In this document: positions 34,985 to 43,124 of the stretch, one piece after another
Position numbering within the stretch: the first letter of the stretch is position 1
Layout: every line of letters begins with the position of its first letter
From: JBCBKL01 sp963922565
GTDB taxonomy: Bacteria > Pseudomonadota > Alphaproteobacteria > Rhodobacterales > Rhodobacteraceae
Reading direction: 5' to 3'
Assembly: GCA_963922565.1 (NCBI GenBank)
Contig: CAWUIQ010000010.1
Location: 33,981 to 97,980 of the forward strand
DNA length: 64,000 nt
Program-made: the position numbers and the translations under genes
The notes under the pieces: model-generated
The model's input: only the letters and a program-made list of their open reading frames with translations
What the model was told of the DNA's origin: nothing
The model's database searches: none

Positions 34985-35305
34985 TCAGACCGAACTAAAG
35001 CACCCGATCGCGCTGCCGTGTACCCCGATATCAAGCGGGCCGACCGCGCTTTCGACGCACAGCGAAAAGTAGCCCGAACGCGGAAGGAACACGACCCGGT
35101 AGTCGCCATCGGACTTCGTGATCGCCCAGCAGGTCTGGCGCACATCCCCGGCAAAATGCACGATGATCTCCGATGGCTCACGGAATGCCGCGCGAAAGGC
35201 GTCGATCGTGGCGAGCCGTTCTTCGCTATCGACCACGTATTCGTCGATCTCACGCCGGATGATATCCTTGATCCGTTCGGGAATGCTGAGGTCTGGTTCG
35301 ATCAT
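34985..35305 (-). CDS. Conserved hypothetical protein in the pyrimidine operon, 106 aa
   Basis: The 106-residue soluble protein starts MIEPDLSIPERIKDIIRREIDEYVVDSEE-like with an acidic helical first third, then alternates in a beta-rich second half (IIVHFAGDVRQTCWAITKS, GDYRVVFLPRSGYFSLCVES). No family recognised. Its ATG overlaps the amidohydrolase stop as ATGA, so it is translationally coupled between two enzymes of reductive pyrimidine degradation and may assist or regulate them. Confidence 0.75.
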   Translation of the reverse strand: MIEPDLSIPERIKDIIRREIDEYVVDSEERLATIDAFRAAFREPSEIIVHFAGDVRQTCWAITKSDGDYRVVFLPRSGYFSLCVESAVGPLDIGVHGSAIGCFSSV

Positions 35306-36552
35306 CCCACTATCTCCGCTGTTTCGACGACGGCGTGCATCAGCACATCCGCGCCGGCCTTCGCCCAATCCTTGGTGATCTCTTCGGCTTCGTTATGGCT
35401 CAGCCCGTCGACGCACGGGCACATGATCATCGCCGTGGGCGCCACCTGATTGATCCAGCAGGCATCGTGCCCCGCGCCCGAGATGATGTCGCGATGCGTG
35501 TAGCCCAGCCGCTCGGCCGCGCTGCGTACGGCTGTGACACAACCCTCGTCGAACTTGACCGGGTCAAAGCCGCCCACCTTCTCGAATTCGATCTCAAGCC
35601 CCATGGCGTCGGCGACTTTCCGGCCTTCGGCAAACAGCCGCGCCTCCATGTCCTGAATGACCTCCAGCTCGGGGCTGCGGAAATCGACGGTGAACACCAC
35701 CTTGCCCGGGATCACGTTGCGCGAATTCGGATAGACGTCGATATGCCCCGCCGCACCAACGGCATGGGGCGCGTGGCTGAGGGCGATGGCATCGACGGCT
35801 TCCAGCACCCGGGCCATACCAAGCCCGGCATTGCGCCGCATCGGCATCGGGGTCGAACCGGTATGGGCATCCTTGCCGGTGATCGTCACTTGCGTCCAGC
35901 TCAGGCCCTGACCATGGGTAACGACGCCGATATCCTTGTCTTCGGCCTCAAGGATCGGGCCCTGCTCGATGTGCAGCTCGAAAAAAGCATGCATCTTGCG
36001 GGCGCCCACCTCTTCGTCGCCCTTCCAGCCGATCCGTACGAGTTCATCGCCAAAGCGTTTGCCCTCGGCATCCTCGCGGTCATAGGCCCAATCCTGCGTG
36101 TGGATCCCCGCAAACACGCCCGACGCCAGCATGGCCGGGGCAAAGCGGGTCCCTTCCTCGTTGGTGAAGTTCGTCACGATGATCGGGTGCTTGGTCTTGA
36201 TGTCGAGGTCGTTGAGCGTGCGCAGGATCTCAAGGCCACCCAGAACACCAAGCACGCCGTCGTATTTTCCACCCGTCGGCTGCGTGTCGAGATGGCTGCC
36301 GACATAGACCGGCAGAGCATCGGGATCGCTGCCTGCGCGTTCAGCGAACATATTGCCCATCTGGTCGAGGCCCATTGTGCATCCGGCTGCCTCGCACCAT
36401 TTCTGGAACAGCGCGCGGCCATCAGCATCGGCATCGGTGAGCGTCTGACGGTTATTGCCGCCCGCCACGCCGGGGCCGATCTGCGCCATGTCCATCAGGC
36501 TGTCCCACAGCCGATCGGGATCGATCCTCAGATTTTCGCCTGGCGCTGACAT
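35302..36552 (-). CDS. Zn-dependent amidohydrolase (M20), N-carbamoyl-beta-alanine amidohydrolase/allantoate amidohydrolase type
   Basis: The 416-residue protein has the bimetal motifs GSHLDTQPTGGKYDG, FTNEEGTRFAP, HIEQGPILE and a late GAGHDACWI with an M20 fold, as in beta-ureidopropionases and allantoate amidohydrolases. With dihydropyrimidinase downstream, cleavage of N-carbamoyl-beta-alanine to beta-alanine, CO2 and ammonia is the likely reaction (step three). It is the first gene of the operon; a RutR-like palindrome lies 22 bases before its ATG at 36552. A GTG at 36564 is a less likely start. Confidence 0.9.
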   Translation of the reverse strand: MSAPGENLRIDPDRLWDSLMDMAQIGPGVAGGNNRQTLTDADADGRALFQKWCEAAGCTMGLDQMGNMFAERAGSDPDALPVYVGSHLDTQPTGGKYDGVLGVLGGLEILRTLNDLDIKTKHPIIVTNFTNEEGTRFAPAMLASGVFAGIHTQDWAYDREDAEGKRFGDELVRIGWKGDEEVGARKMHAFFELHIEQGPILEAEDKDIGVVTHGQGLSWTQVTITGKDAHTGSTPMPMRRNAGLGMARVLEAVDAIALSHAPHAVGAAGHIDVYPNSRNVIPGKVVFTVDFRSPELEVIQDMEARLFAEGRKVADAMGLEIEFEKVGGFDPVKFDEGCVTAVRSAAERLGYTHRDIISGAGHDACWINQVAPTAMIMCPCVDGLSHNEAEEITKDWAKAGADVLMHAVVETAEIVG

Positions 36553-36573
36553 CTCATCCCCCACGATTTATTT

Positions 36574-36589
36574 TTGACCATTTGGTCAA
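36574..36589. promoter_or_regulatory. RutR-type operator palindrome
   Basis: TTGACCA-TT-TGGTCAA is a perfect 16-base palindrome and matches the E. coli RutR consensus TTGACCA-N2-TGGTCAA exactly. It lies between the divergent pyrimidine operon and the RutR-like gene, 22 bases from the first operon ATG and 77 bases from the regulator start. It is the expected site for uracil-responsive repression of both. Confidence 0.92.
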
Positions 36590-36665
36590 TACGATTGCCA
36601 AGACGGCGTTTTCTGTCAAGAAGTCAGGGTGGAGCCCATGTCGTTTGTCAGGAGGCCTGCCCAAA

Positions 36666-37310
36666 GTGAAAGCAGAGAGGACCACCACCGCGGGAAAGAA
36701 GCCCAGCCGCATCCAGCAACGCAATCGCAGCCGGATTCTGGACGCCGCACTCGATGTCTTTTCTGCCCATGGGTATCGCGGCGCGACGCTGGATCAGATC
36801 GCCGTGGCGGCAGGGCTGAGCAAGCCCAACATCCTCTATTACTTCAACGGCAAGGAAGACATTCATGTCACGCTGCTAAGCCAGTTGATGGAAACGTGGC
36901 TTGACCCGCTGGTCGAGATGGACGCCGAAGGCGAACCGCTGGAAGAGATCCTCGACTATGTCCGCCGCAAGCTTGATATGGCCAAGGACCTGCCCCGCGA
37001 AAGCCGCCTGTTCGCGAACGAAATCCTGCAGGGTGCGCCCCGGATGCGACCCCATCTGCAGGCCGATCTCAAACCGCTTTTCGATCAGAAATGCGCCGTC
37101 ATCCAGACATGGGTCGACCAGGGAAAGATTGCGCCGATCGATCCGCGCCACCTGATCTTTTCCATTTGGGCGACGACGCAGCACTATGCCGATTTCGACG
37201 CCCAGATCGCGGTGTTGATCCCGTCCGACGACGCATTCACCGGGGCAAAGCACCACCTCGAAGAAACGTTCCGAAAGATGTTGGCACCCCAATTATCAGA
37301 CGAGAATTAG
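36666..37310 (+). CDS. rutR: TetR family regulator, RutR-like
   Basis: The 214-residue protein (E. coli RutR is 212) has a TetR helix-turn-helix, ILDAALDVFSAHGYRGATLDQIAVAAGLSKPN split over residues about 20-52, then NILYYFNGKEDIH and a RutR-type C-terminal domain. The GTG at 36666 is chosen because AGGAGG lies 10 bases upstream; an earlier in-frame ATG at 36582 would begin inside the operator. In E. coli RutR binds uracil and is released from DNA. With the perfect palindrome next to it, control of the divergent pyrimidine operon is very likely. Confidence 0.9.
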   Translation: MKAERTTTAGKKPSRIQQRNRSRILDAALDVFSAHGYRGATLDQIAVAAGLSKPNILYYFNGKEDIHVTLLSQLMETWLDPLVEMDAEGEPLEEILDYVRRKLDMAKDLPRESRLFANEILQGAPRMRPHLQADLKPLFDQKCAVIQTWVDQGKIAPIDPRHLIFSIWATTQHYADFDAQIAVLIPSDDAFTGAKHHLEETFRKMLAPQLSDEN

Positions 37311-37513
37311 CGGCGCACCCCGCGGCACTGTTTCCAGTCGGCAGCGTATGGCCCTGGGCGGCACAGCCGCTCGCAAGACACGCCTGCGCATGAAAGGCGG
37401 TGCAATGCTCATGGGTTGGGCTTCAATGCGCACATGCGGGTGATCGGCGTCGAACCGGCTAGGCAACTCCGGAACGATGCGCCAAGATCGGGGCAAAATC
37501 TGGGGAGTGAATC

Positions 37514-38632
37514 ATGAAGACCATCTTGGCCGTCACACTCATCGGAGCCCTCGCGCTGGATGCCTGCAATTCCAATACGGATGCTGAGGCCGCGATCGAA
37601 GCGCCAGTTCGCGGGCTGCTGACGACAGAAGTCAAACGCAGCACCGCAACGGTTCAAAGGCGATACCCGGGCGTTCTGGAACCCTCTGAAATCACGCCAC
37701 TTTCTTTCAAGGTCGCGGGTAAGCTTGGCGTTCTTAGCCTCGCCGTCGGGCAACGGGTTTCGCAGGGCGATCTGCTTGCCGCGCTGGACAGCGAGCAGTT
37801 TGAGACGACGATCGAGAACCGGGTCGCATCGGTCGAGGAAGCCACCGCACAACTGGAACAGAACGAAGAAGATCTGACCCGGCAGCAGACACTATTCGAA
37901 CGCGGGGCCGTTACCAAGGTATCGGTCGATCAGGCAGACACGGCGGTCAAAACGGCACGGGCTCAGGTCACCCAAGCCGAGAAGGCGCTTAAATCGGCCG
38001 AAGAGGACCTGGCCGATGCAAAACTCTTTGCCCCCTTCGACGGCATCATCAATTCGGTCGACTCGGAGTCCTTTGCGACCGTGGCCTCGGGGACGACGAT
38101 CGCATCGCTGTACATCGCATCCGACTACGAGGTCGCCTTTTCGGTCAATTTCGACACCGTGCGGCAGCTTGTCGTCGGAACCCCGGCGCGCATCCGGCTG
38201 GCCGATGATCCGACTGTGACGCTGCAGGCCGTTGTGAGCGAACTGGGCGAGCGGGCCGATACCGTGTCGTCATTCCCGGTTGTCGTGCGGCTGGAAGAGG
38301 AAAACCCGCTCATCCGCGCCGGCATGGCGGTCGAGGTCTCGTTCGATTTCGAGCTGCCGGCCGAACAGGGCTTTCTGATCCCGATGTCGGCAGCGATCAC
38401 CGACGGAACGATCGAAGAAACATCCGGACCGAATGAGCCGCAGACAGTACCGATGTTCGTCTTTGACGCGGCCACTAGCACCGTGCAGCGTCGCGAGACG
38501 ACCATGGTGGGTCTGCGGGAAAACCAGCTTTTGATCATCGACGGCCTGAGCGAAGGCGAACATGTCGCCGTTGCAGGGGTATCGTTCCTGCGAGAAGGGA
38601 TGCAGGTCAAACTGCTCGAAACGGAGGACTGA
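37514..38632 (+). CDS. RND efflux system periplasmic adaptor (membrane fusion) lipoprotein
   Basis: The 372-residue protein has a lipoprotein-like signal MKTILAVTLIGALALDAC (Cys at 18), a beta-barrel/lipoyl hairpin fold (VAGKLGVLSLAVGQRVSQGDLLAALD), an alpha-hairpin with heptads (VEEATAQLEQNEEDLTRQQ), FAPFDGIINSV and a C-terminal membrane-proximal domain. It links the RND pump encoded 2 bases downstream with an outer-membrane channel, which is not encoded here. GGGGAG precedes the start. The substrate is unknown. Confidence 0.9.
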   Translation: MKTILAVTLIGALALDACNSNTDAEAAIEAPVRGLLTTEVKRSTATVQRRYPGVLEPSEITPLSFKVAGKLGVLSLAVGQRVSQGDLLAALDSEQFETTIENRVASVEEATAQLEQNEEDLTRQQTLFERGAVTKVSVDQADTAVKTARAQVTQAEKALKSAEEDLADAKLFAPFDGIINSVDSESFATVASGTTIASLYIASDYEVAFSVNFDTVRQLVVGTPARIRLADDPTVTLQAVVSELGERADTVSSFPVVVRLEEENPLIRAGMAVEVSFDFELPAEQGFLIPMSAAITDGTIEETSGPNEPQTVPMFVFDAATSTVQRRETTMVGLRENQLLIIDGLSEGEHVAVAGVSFLREGMQVKLLETED

Positions 38633-38634
38633 GC

Positions 38635-41600
38635 GTGGATTTCCTGACGCGCTTTGGCCTGAGCAAATCCCGTTTCACCTATCTTCTGATGCTGGTCGTG
38701 CTGGTTCTGGGCATGTCGTCCTATGCCAGCCTGCCCAAGCGCGAAAACCCGGCCATCACCGTGCGCACCGCTGCCGTGCAGATGCAATTTGCAGGCATGT
38801 CACCGGACCGAGTCGAAAACCTGATCGCCATCCCGGTCGAACGAAAGATGCGGGAAATTGGCGAGATCGAGGATATCGAGACCATCGTGACCACCGGTCA
38901 GGCGCTGTTCTACGCGACGCTCTACGATGCAACATCTAGCGATGACATCGAAGGCGCGTGGGAGGATCTGCGCAACAAGATGGACGACGTCATGGCCGAA
39001 CTGCCCGACGGCACCCAGGGCCCCTTCGTCAACACCGATTACGGCGACGTATCCATCGCAACCGTCGCGGTGACGGGCGATGGTTTCAGCCTGGCGCAAC
39101 TTCAGGACGTGGCCGAGGATCTGCAGAAGGATCTTTATCAAGAACCGGGGATCACCAAGGTGACCCTTTATGGCGAACAGGATGAACGCATCTGGCTTGA
39201 CCTGGACACGCGCAAGATCGCCTCGGTCGGGGTGCAAATCGAACAATTGCTCGTCGATCTACAGGCCCAAAACGTCATCCTGCCTGCGGGAGAGATCGAC
39301 GCGGCCGGCACCAAGATCGTGCTTGAGGCCAACGGCGATCTCAGCACCGTCCCCGAAATCGAAGGGGTGCTCACGCGGGCACAGGGCCTTTCGGGATATG
39401 TGCGGCTCTCTGATCTTGTCACCGTCCGGCGCGGCTATGTCGACCCAAAGGAAACGCCCGCGTTCTTCAACGGCCAACCCGCCATCGTCGCTGCCGTCGA
39501 GATGTCAGAGGCCACCGACATTCAGGTTCTGGGCGCAGCGCTCCGGGAGCGGCTGCAGGCCTTCGAAAACAGCCAGCCCATCGGGATATCGCTGAATATC
39601 TCAACCTATCAGGAAACCAACGTGACGGCATCGGTCAACAACGCGTTGACCAATGTCGGGCAGACATTTGTCGTCGTCTTCCTCGTGATGCTGGTCTTCC
39701 TCGGGTTCAGGTCCGCCATCGTGATCGCCTGTATCGTGCCCTTCACCATCATGATCGCGCTTTTGGGGATGGGCACGCTCGGCGTGGATGTTGAACAGGT
39801 ATCAATCGCAGCCGTGATCATCTCGCTCGGGCTCCTCGTCGATAACGGCCTTGTCGTGGTCGAGGATATCGAAGGCCGGATCAACGCAGGCGTCCCACCC
39901 GAAGAGGCGGCGCTGCAGGCGGGCGGGCAATATACCATCCCGCTGGCCGTTGCATCGATCACGACGGTTTCGGCCTTCCTGCCCATGCTGCTGATCGAAG
40001 GGACAGAGGGCGAATTCGCCTATTCCCTTGGTGCGGTCGTCGCAACCATGCTGCTCGGGTCATGGCTGACAGCGCTTTATGTCCTGCCATTTCTGGCAGT
40101 CAGGTTGATCAAGGCAAAGGCGGATCGGGCAAAGGAATCCCGCCTGATTAGCTGGTACGGCGCCCTTATCCGCCGGTTGCTACCATGGGGCGTTCCAATT
40201 GCCGTCGCGGTTTTTGCAGCCGTCGGTGTCAGCTTCACACAATTCTCGACCCTGAAGAACGAGATGTTTCCGCTCAGCGAGCGGGCCGATTTCCTGATCT
40301 ATATGGATATGCCGAAAGAGGCGGCGATTTCGGCCACCGAGGAACAGGCGCTTGCCGTGGCCGACTGGCTGCTGGATGAGGAACAGAACCCGGGCGTCGA
40401 AAATGTCACGACGTTCGTCGGCGAAGGCGGCCCACGGTTCTATCTGTCGCTCAACCCCGCCGATCCAGACCCGGCGAGTGCATTCTTCGTCGTCAACACG
40501 ACAAGCTTCGAAGATGCCGTCGAGATATCGGATCGGTCGCGCCGCGTGTTCATCGAAGAATTCCCCGCCGCGCGTTTCCGTGTGGCCCGTCTGTCAAATG
40601 GCGGTTCGGAATCCGGCATGGTCGATATCGAGATAACCGGCCCCGATGCCGAGGTGCTGCTCGCGGCCAGCAACACCGTCGAAGCAGCCTTTTCCGAGAT
40701 CCCCGATCTGGTCAAGAACGAAAGCAACTGGGGCAACCGGATCCTGAAAATCGTGATTGACGTGGCTCAGGACAAGGCCCGCGAATTCGGCGTCACGTCC
40801 GAGGAAATCTCGAACGTTATGGACACCTATTTCAAGGGCACGACCTATTCCGTGTTCCGCGAAGACGACACGCAGATCCCCATTGTGCTGCGCGCGATCG
40901 TGGATCGGCGGGACAGCGTCGAGGATCTTGCCAACCTCAGCATCGGAGCTGGCGGGCAACTCATTTCGCTGGATCAGGTCGCGACTTTTCAGCCCCAACT
41001 GGAATTCTCGGAAATCCGCCGGGAAAATCAGGTGCGGCAGGTCGTGATCTCGGCCAAAAGCGCGACGCTGTCGGCTGACCAGATGGTCGATCACATTCAA
41101 CCAACGCTCGACGCGCTCAACCTCGGGCCGCGATACGCGATCAACATCGCCGGCGAACTGGAAGACAGCGCAGAGGTCTACGCCAAGATCGGGGCGAACC
41201 TGCCGCTCGCGCTCACAGTGATGCTGGCGGCACTGGTGTTTCAGTTCAACTCGGCCCGGCGGACAATCATCACCTTTCTCACGATCCCGCTCATTCTGGT
41301 GGGTGCCCCCCATGCCCTTGCAATCTCGGGGCAGCCGATGTCTTTCTTTGCTGTCCTGGGGCTGATGTCGCTGATGGGGATCATCATCAACAACGCAATT
41401 GTCCTTATCAATCAGATCGATATCGATGCTGAGACGATGGAAATGAAAGACGCAATCGTGCACGCGGCCAAACAGCGGGCAACGCCGATCATCCTGACCT
41501 CTCTGACCACGGTCTTTGGATTGCTGCCGATGGCTATTGCGGGCGGGGCACTTTTCGAACCGATGGCCACGATCATGATCGGGGGGCTCATCATCGCCTC

Positions 41601-41670
41601 GCCCCTGACATTGTTCTTCGTGCCGAGCGTCTGCTACCTGCTGTTGCGCAAGCGGAACCAGACGGCCTGA
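38635..41670 (+). CDS. RND efflux transporter permease (HAE1/AcrB-like)
   Basis: The 1011-residue pump has two internal repeats, each with a large periplasmic loop, and 12 helices. TM4 reads SLGLLVDNGLVVVEDIEGR, where AcrB has the DD pair (407/408): one Asp is kept, the second is Asn. TM10 reads IIINNAIVLINQ, with Asn where AcrB has Lys940. This coupled variation is common in a subset of RND pumps. The GTG start lies 2 bases after the adaptor stop. It is proton-driven, exporting from the periplasm or inner membrane; substrate unknown. Confidence 0.93.
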   Translation: MDFLTRFGLSKSRFTYLLMLVVLVLGMSSYASLPKRENPAITVRTAAVQMQFAGMSPDRVENLIAIPVERKMREIGEIEDIETIVTTGQALFYATLYDATSSDDIEGAWEDLRNKMDDVMAELPDGTQGPFVNTDYGDVSIATVAVTGDGFSLAQLQDVAEDLQKDLYQEPGITKVTLYGEQDERIWLDLDTRKIASVGVQIEQLLVDLQAQNVILPAGEIDAAGTKIVLEANGDLSTVPEIEGVLTRAQGLSGYVRLSDLVTVRRGYVDPKETPAFFNGQPAIVAAVEMSEATDIQVLGAALRERLQAFENSQPIGISLNISTYQETNVTASVNNALTNVGQTFVVVFLVMLVFLGFRSAIVIACIVPFTIMIALLGMGTLGVDVEQVSIAAVIISLGLLVDNGLVVVEDIEGRINAGVPPEEAALQAGGQYTIPLAVASITTVSAFLPMLLIEGTEGEFAYSLGAVVATMLLGSWLTALYVLPFLAVRLIKAKADRAKESRLISWYGALIRRLLPWGVPIAVAVFAAVGVSFTQFSTLKNEMFPLSERADFLIYMDMPKEAAISATEEQALAVADWLLDEEQNPGVENVTTFVGEGGPRFYLSLNPADPDPASAFFVVNTTSFEDAVEISDRSRRVFIEEFPAARFRVARLSNGGSESGMVDIEITGPDAEVLLAASNTVEAAFSEIPDLVKNESNWGNRILKIVIDVAQDKAREFGVTSEEISNVMDTYFKGTTYSVFREDDTQIPIVLRAIVDRRDSVEDLANLSIGAGGQLISLDQVATFQPQLEFSEIRRENQVRQVVISAKSATLSADQMVDHIQPTLDALNLGPRYAINIAGELEDSAEVYAKIGANLPLALTVMLAALVFQFNSARRTIITFLTIPLILVGAPHALAISGQPMSFFAVLGLMSLMGIIINNAIVLINQIDIDAETMEMKDAIVHAAKQRATPIILTSLTTVFGLLPMAIAGGALFEPMATIMIGGLIIASPLTLFFVPSVCYLLLRKRNQTA

Positions 41671-41677
41671 GACGCGG

Positions 41678-42118
41678 TTACCAGCGTTTCAGGGCGGCCT
41701 CGTCCTCGTCCCGCGCGGCGACCCAGTCTGAGCCGGAGGCCGTGATCTCTCGTTTCCAGAATGGCGCCCGGGATTTGAGATAATCCATCAGGAATTCCGC
41801 CGCCTCAAAGGCGTCCTTCCGGTGCGGCGCCGCCGTGGCCACCATCATGATCATCTCACCCGGCACCATGCGGCCATACCGATGAATGACCAACACATCG
41901 CCCAGCGACCACCGGCTGGCCGCTTCATCGGCAATTGCCTTCAGTGCGGCCTCGGTCATGCCGGGGTAATGTTCGATCTCCATCGCGTCGAGACCGTCGC
42001 CAACATCGCGGACAACGCCGGTGAAGGTGACGATGGCACCCATATCCGTGTGCCCCGCAGCAAAAGCGGACGCTTCGGCACCCAGATCGAACGGCGCCTC
42101 CTGCACCTCGACCCGCAT
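41678..42118 (-). CDS. moaE: Molybdopterin synthase catalytic subunit MoaE
   Basis: The 146-residue protein has FTGVVRDVGDGLDAMEIEHY, the RYGRMVPGEMIMMVATAAPHRKDAF core and LKSRAPFWKRE with the catalytic Lys pair of MoaE. With MoaD it adds two sulfurs to precursor Z to make molybdopterin. The moaD gene lies 3 bases upstream in the same direction. The product ends at KRW; a short gap separates it from the convergent RND gene. Confidence 0.95.
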   Translation of the reverse strand: MRVEVQEAPFDLGAEASAFAAGHTDMGAIVTFTGVVRDVGDGLDAMEIEHYPGMTEAALKAIADEAASRWSLGDVLVIHRYGRMVPGEMIMMVATAAPHRKDAFEAAEFLMDYLKSRAPFWKREITASGSDWVAARDEDEAALKRW

Positions 42119-42121
42119 CGC

Positions 42122-42367
42122 CTAGCCCCCTGTCATCGGCGGGAAGAACGCAACCTCGCGCACCCCACCTAAGGGCGCATCGAAATCCGACAGCTGCTGA
42201 TCAAGGGCCACCCGCAGCGCCGAGATATCGGCGAAGGCCGCGGCATAGCGTTCCTCGCGACCGCGCAATTCCTCGACCAGATCCATCACGGTCGCGGCTG
42301 AGGTCTCGACCTCCTCACGCGGAATGCCGATGCGTTCACGGACCCATGCAAAGTAAAGTACGTTCAT
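42122..42367 (-). CDS. moaD: Molybdopterin synthase sulfur carrier subunit MoaD
   Basis: The 81-residue ubiquitin-fold protein starts MNVLYFAWVRERIG and ends AFFPPMTGG, with the C-terminal Gly-Gly that is thiocarboxylated and inserted in MoaE. The ATG overlaps the pgsA stop as ATGA. Together with moaE it forms the molybdopterin synthase. Confidence 0.94.
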   Translation of the reverse strand: MNVLYFAWVRERIGIPREEVETSAATVMDLVEELRGREERYAAAFADISALRVALDQQLSDFDAPLGGVREVAFFPPMTGG

Positions 42368-43032
42368 TGTGGCTCATCCTTGAGAAACGGCACCGCCTTG
42401 CGAAAGTAATCAAAGCCGGTAACCACGGTCAAACCCGCCGCTAGCCACAAGAGCCAGAACCCGGCCACCCCGCTCCAATCCGCGCCCGCAAGCTTCCAGC
42501 GCAGGCCCAGAACGTCGGGTTCCACACCGCTCAGGATATCGTTGACCATCGCCTCATCCATGCCCCAGACCGACATACCAAAATAGTGCTCAAACACGCC
42601 CTGCGCAAAGAGAACGGCAATCGCGACCATCTGCACCGATGTTTTCCACTTGGCGAGCGGGGTGACCGAGAGTGCGCCGGCGGCCTTGCCCAGATACTCC
42701 CGCAGGCCCGCGACAAAGACCTCGCGGAACAGGATCAGCGCCGCGGGCAGGATCAGGGCGGTGGACCAGCTGGAAAAGCCCACCAGAACCATCAGGGCGA
42801 TGACGACCATGGCCTTGTCGGCAATCGGGTCCAGCATCGCGCCCAGCCGGGTCTGCTGACCCCATGCCCGGGCGAGGTATCCGTCGAACCAATCGGTGAC
42901 GGATGCCAGCACGAACAGGACCAGCGCGAACCAGTCGGCATAGGGCCGCGTGAAATAAAGGAACATGATGGCGACCAGGGGCGCGGCCAGCAGGCGCAAG
43001 GCCGTCAGTATATTGGGAATGGTCCAGGTCAT
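42364..43032 (-). CDS. pgsA: CDP-diacylglycerol-glycerol-3-phosphate 3-phosphatidyltransferase PgsA
   Basis: The 222-residue membrane enzyme carries the CDP-alcohol phosphatidyltransferase motif DWFDGYLARAWGQQTRLG followed by AMLDPIADK (DG-AR-G-D-D pattern), and begins TIPNILTALRLLAAP, as PgsA. It makes phosphatidylglycerol phosphate. The start at 43032 fits the family; the frame extends upstream without support. It lies 92 bases after uvrC and is coupled to moaD by a 4-base overlap. Confidence 0.94.
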   Translation of the reverse strand: MTWTIPNILTALRLLAAPLVAIMFLYFTRPYADWFALVLFVLASVTDWFDGYLARAWGQQTRLGAMLDPIADKAMVVIALMVLVGFSSWSTALILPAALILFREVFVAGLREYLGKAAGALSVTPLAKWKTSVQMVAIAVLFAQGVFEHYFGMSVWGMDEAMVNDILSGVEPDVLGLRWKLAGADWSGVAGFWLLWLAAGLTVVTGFDYFRKAVPFLKDEPQ

Positions 43033-43124
43033 GGCCCTACCTAACCGGTTGGTGCGGCGGCGAAAAGGGATGGTGGGCGGGGCGTCTTTGCGCGCAGCGC
43101 AAACAGCGTCCGACCAGCATCCAT

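Noticed and set aside
34049..36549. Two long plus-strand frames (466 and 404 codons) opposite the pyrimidine operon
   Set aside because: Both are antisense shadows of dihydropyrimidinase and the amidohydrolase; composition is His/Arg/Asp-rich without domains.
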